From the NCBI RefSeq assembly GCF_030291075.1, contig NZ_CP127407.1, positions 1,486,001-1,550,000 on the forward strand: a DNA stretch of 64,000 nt, written 5' to 3'. Positions 63,184 through 64,000 of this stretch are shown here, in pieces; positions within the stretch are counted from its first letter, which is position 1; each line of letters opens with the position of its first letter. Both the position numbers and the translations under genes were made by a program. Below the pieces are notes generated by a model, which was not told where the DNA came from, searched no databases, and was given only the letters and a program-made list of their open reading frames with translations. This DNA is from Stenotrophomonas sp. 57 (GTDB lineage Bacteria; Pseudomonadota; Gammaproteobacteria; Xanthomonadales; Xanthomonadaceae).

Positions 63184-64000
63184 GCACGGCCGGCCTGAAG
63201 CGCTGGCTGCCGGGGCTGCGTGCCACGGTGATCGGCATTCCGTACCTGTGGCTGCTGCTGTTCTTCGCAGTGCCGTTCCTGATCGTGCTGATGATCAGCT
63301 TCTCGCTCAGCCGGGTCGGCTCGCCGCCGTACACCTGGCTGCTGCAGTACGTGGATGGCGGCTTCTCGCTGAAGCTGAACCTGGAAAACTACCTGGCGCT
63401 GTTCCGCGATTCGATCTATGCGCAGGCGTTCCTGAGCTCGATCAGGATCGCGGCGATCTCCACCTTCCTGACCCTGCTGATCGGCTACCCGATGGCCTAC
63501 GCCATCGCCCGCCTGTCACCGGCCGCGCGCAACGTGGCGATGATGCTGGTGGTGCTGCCGTCGTGGACCTCGTTCCTGATCCGCGTGTATGCGTGGAAGG
63601 CGATCCTGGACCGCAACGGCCTGCTCGACCAGTTCCTGCAGTTCACCGGCCTGCAGTCGCTGATGACCAGCCTCGGCCTGCCCAAGCTGCAGCTGATCGA
63701 TACGCCGACCGCCGCCTACATCGGCATCGTCTACTGCTACCTGCCGTTCATGGTGCTGCCGCTGTACGCCAACCTGGTCAAGCATGACCACCGGCTGCTG
63801 GAAGCGGCCTACGACCTGGGTGCCAAGCCGTGGCAGGCGTTCCTGCGCATCACCCTGCCGTTGTCGAAGGCGGGCATCATCGCTGGCTGCATGCTGGTGA
63901 TGATTCCGGCGATCGGTGAATTCGTGATCCCGGAAATGCTGGGCGGCTCGGAGACGCTGATGGTCGGACGCCAGCTGTGGAACGAGTTCTTCAACAACCG
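63180..64000 (+). CDS. potH: Putrescine ABC transporter permease (PotH-like), partial
   Basis: The first 273 codons of the permease; the gene runs out of the window. Seen: an N-terminal helix (IGIPYLWLLLFFAVPFLIVL), family sequence AYAIARLSPAARNVAMMLVV, LPSWTSFLIRVYAWKAIL, and the ATPase-contact loop EAAYDLGAKPWQAFLRITL. LNENGLI-type IRVYAWKAILDRNGLL is a PotB/PotH signature. It overlaps the ATPase gene by 4 bases. A PotI-type partner should follow outside the window. Confidence 0.9.
   Translation, partial: MSTAGLKRWLPGLRATVIGIPYLWLLLFFAVPFLIVLMISFSLSRVGSPPYTWLLQYVDGGFSLKLNLENYLALFRDSIYAQAFLSSIRIAAISTFLTLLIGYPMAYAIARLSPAARNVAMMLVVLPSWTSFLIRVYAWKAILDRNGLLDQFLQFTGLQSLMTSLGLPKLQLIDTPTAAYIGIVYCYLPFMVLPLYANLVKHDHRLLEAAYDLGAKPWQAFLRITLPLSKAGIIAGCMLVMIPAIGEFVIPEMLGGSETLMVGRQLWNEFFNN

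Overview
The window is high-GC gammaproteobacterial chromosome that I assign to Stenotrophomonas, most likely the S. maltophilia complex. The reasons are the gene content (a MacAB-type pump with its own outer-membrane channel, a pst locus with two pstS genes, many TonB/iron and RND/MFS-type functions) and the many short palindromes that begin with GTAG, which match the SMAG repeats known from S. maltophilia. The species is inferred from gene and repeat character, not from a database match. I see no phage, insertion sequence, CRISPR array or rRNA. There is one tRNA gene.

Layout. 0-5 kb: end of an SPFH/GYF-type protein, tRNA-Leu(CAG), RNase R, a GFA-family protein and the rRNA methylase RlmB. 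4.8-11.8 kb: macABC efflux operon (minus strand) divergent from an OmpR-type response regulator and sensor kinase. 12-15 kb: a large propeller/Y_Y_Y/GGDEF diguanylate cyclase, then a repeat-rich gap and RNase T. 16.1-18.6 kb: a four-gene operon for a bufferin-type copper-binding modified peptide (precursor with four EGKCG motifs, DUF692/MNIO enzyme, DUF2063 partner, DoxX membrane protein). 18.9-26.7 kb: phosphate locus pstS2, pstS1-pstC-pstA-pstB-phoU and a divergent phosphate-type porin, with Pho-box repeats visible at all three promoters. 26.8-35.3 kb: nth operon, an FKBP-like exported protein, a DUF1289-NudL fusion with SseA, an AmpD-like amidase, a small hydrolase and RlmKL. 35.4-40.7 kb: iron-uptake operon (TonB-dependent receptor, DUF3649, PepSY protein, DUF3325) with a Fur-like site. 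40.8-53 kb: DUF445 and ParB-like proteins, aminotransferase and aldehyde dehydrogenase, an MFS carrier, a hemerythrin, a PleD-like cyclase and a MASE1 membrane protein. 52.7-64 kb: putrescine catabolism and uptake genes (oxidoreductase, gamma-glutamyl-GABA hydrolase, gamma-glutamylputrescine synthetase, PotF, PotG, PotH), interrupted by an EmrAB-OMF efflux operon.

How the genes fit together. The polyamine genes form a nearly complete gamma-glutamylated putrescine route spread over 20 kb: uptake (PotFGH), ligation (PuuA), oxidation (PuuB), aldehyde oxidation (PuuC) and release of GABA (PuuD), with a class III aminotransferase beside PuuC. The phosphate genes form a PhoB regulon block. The bufferin operon is the most notable recently recognised system. 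The least explained structure is a pair of about 100-bp intergenic elements (15218-15321 and 31658-31759) that share a conserved core, form long stems, and show a compensatory base-pair change between copies.
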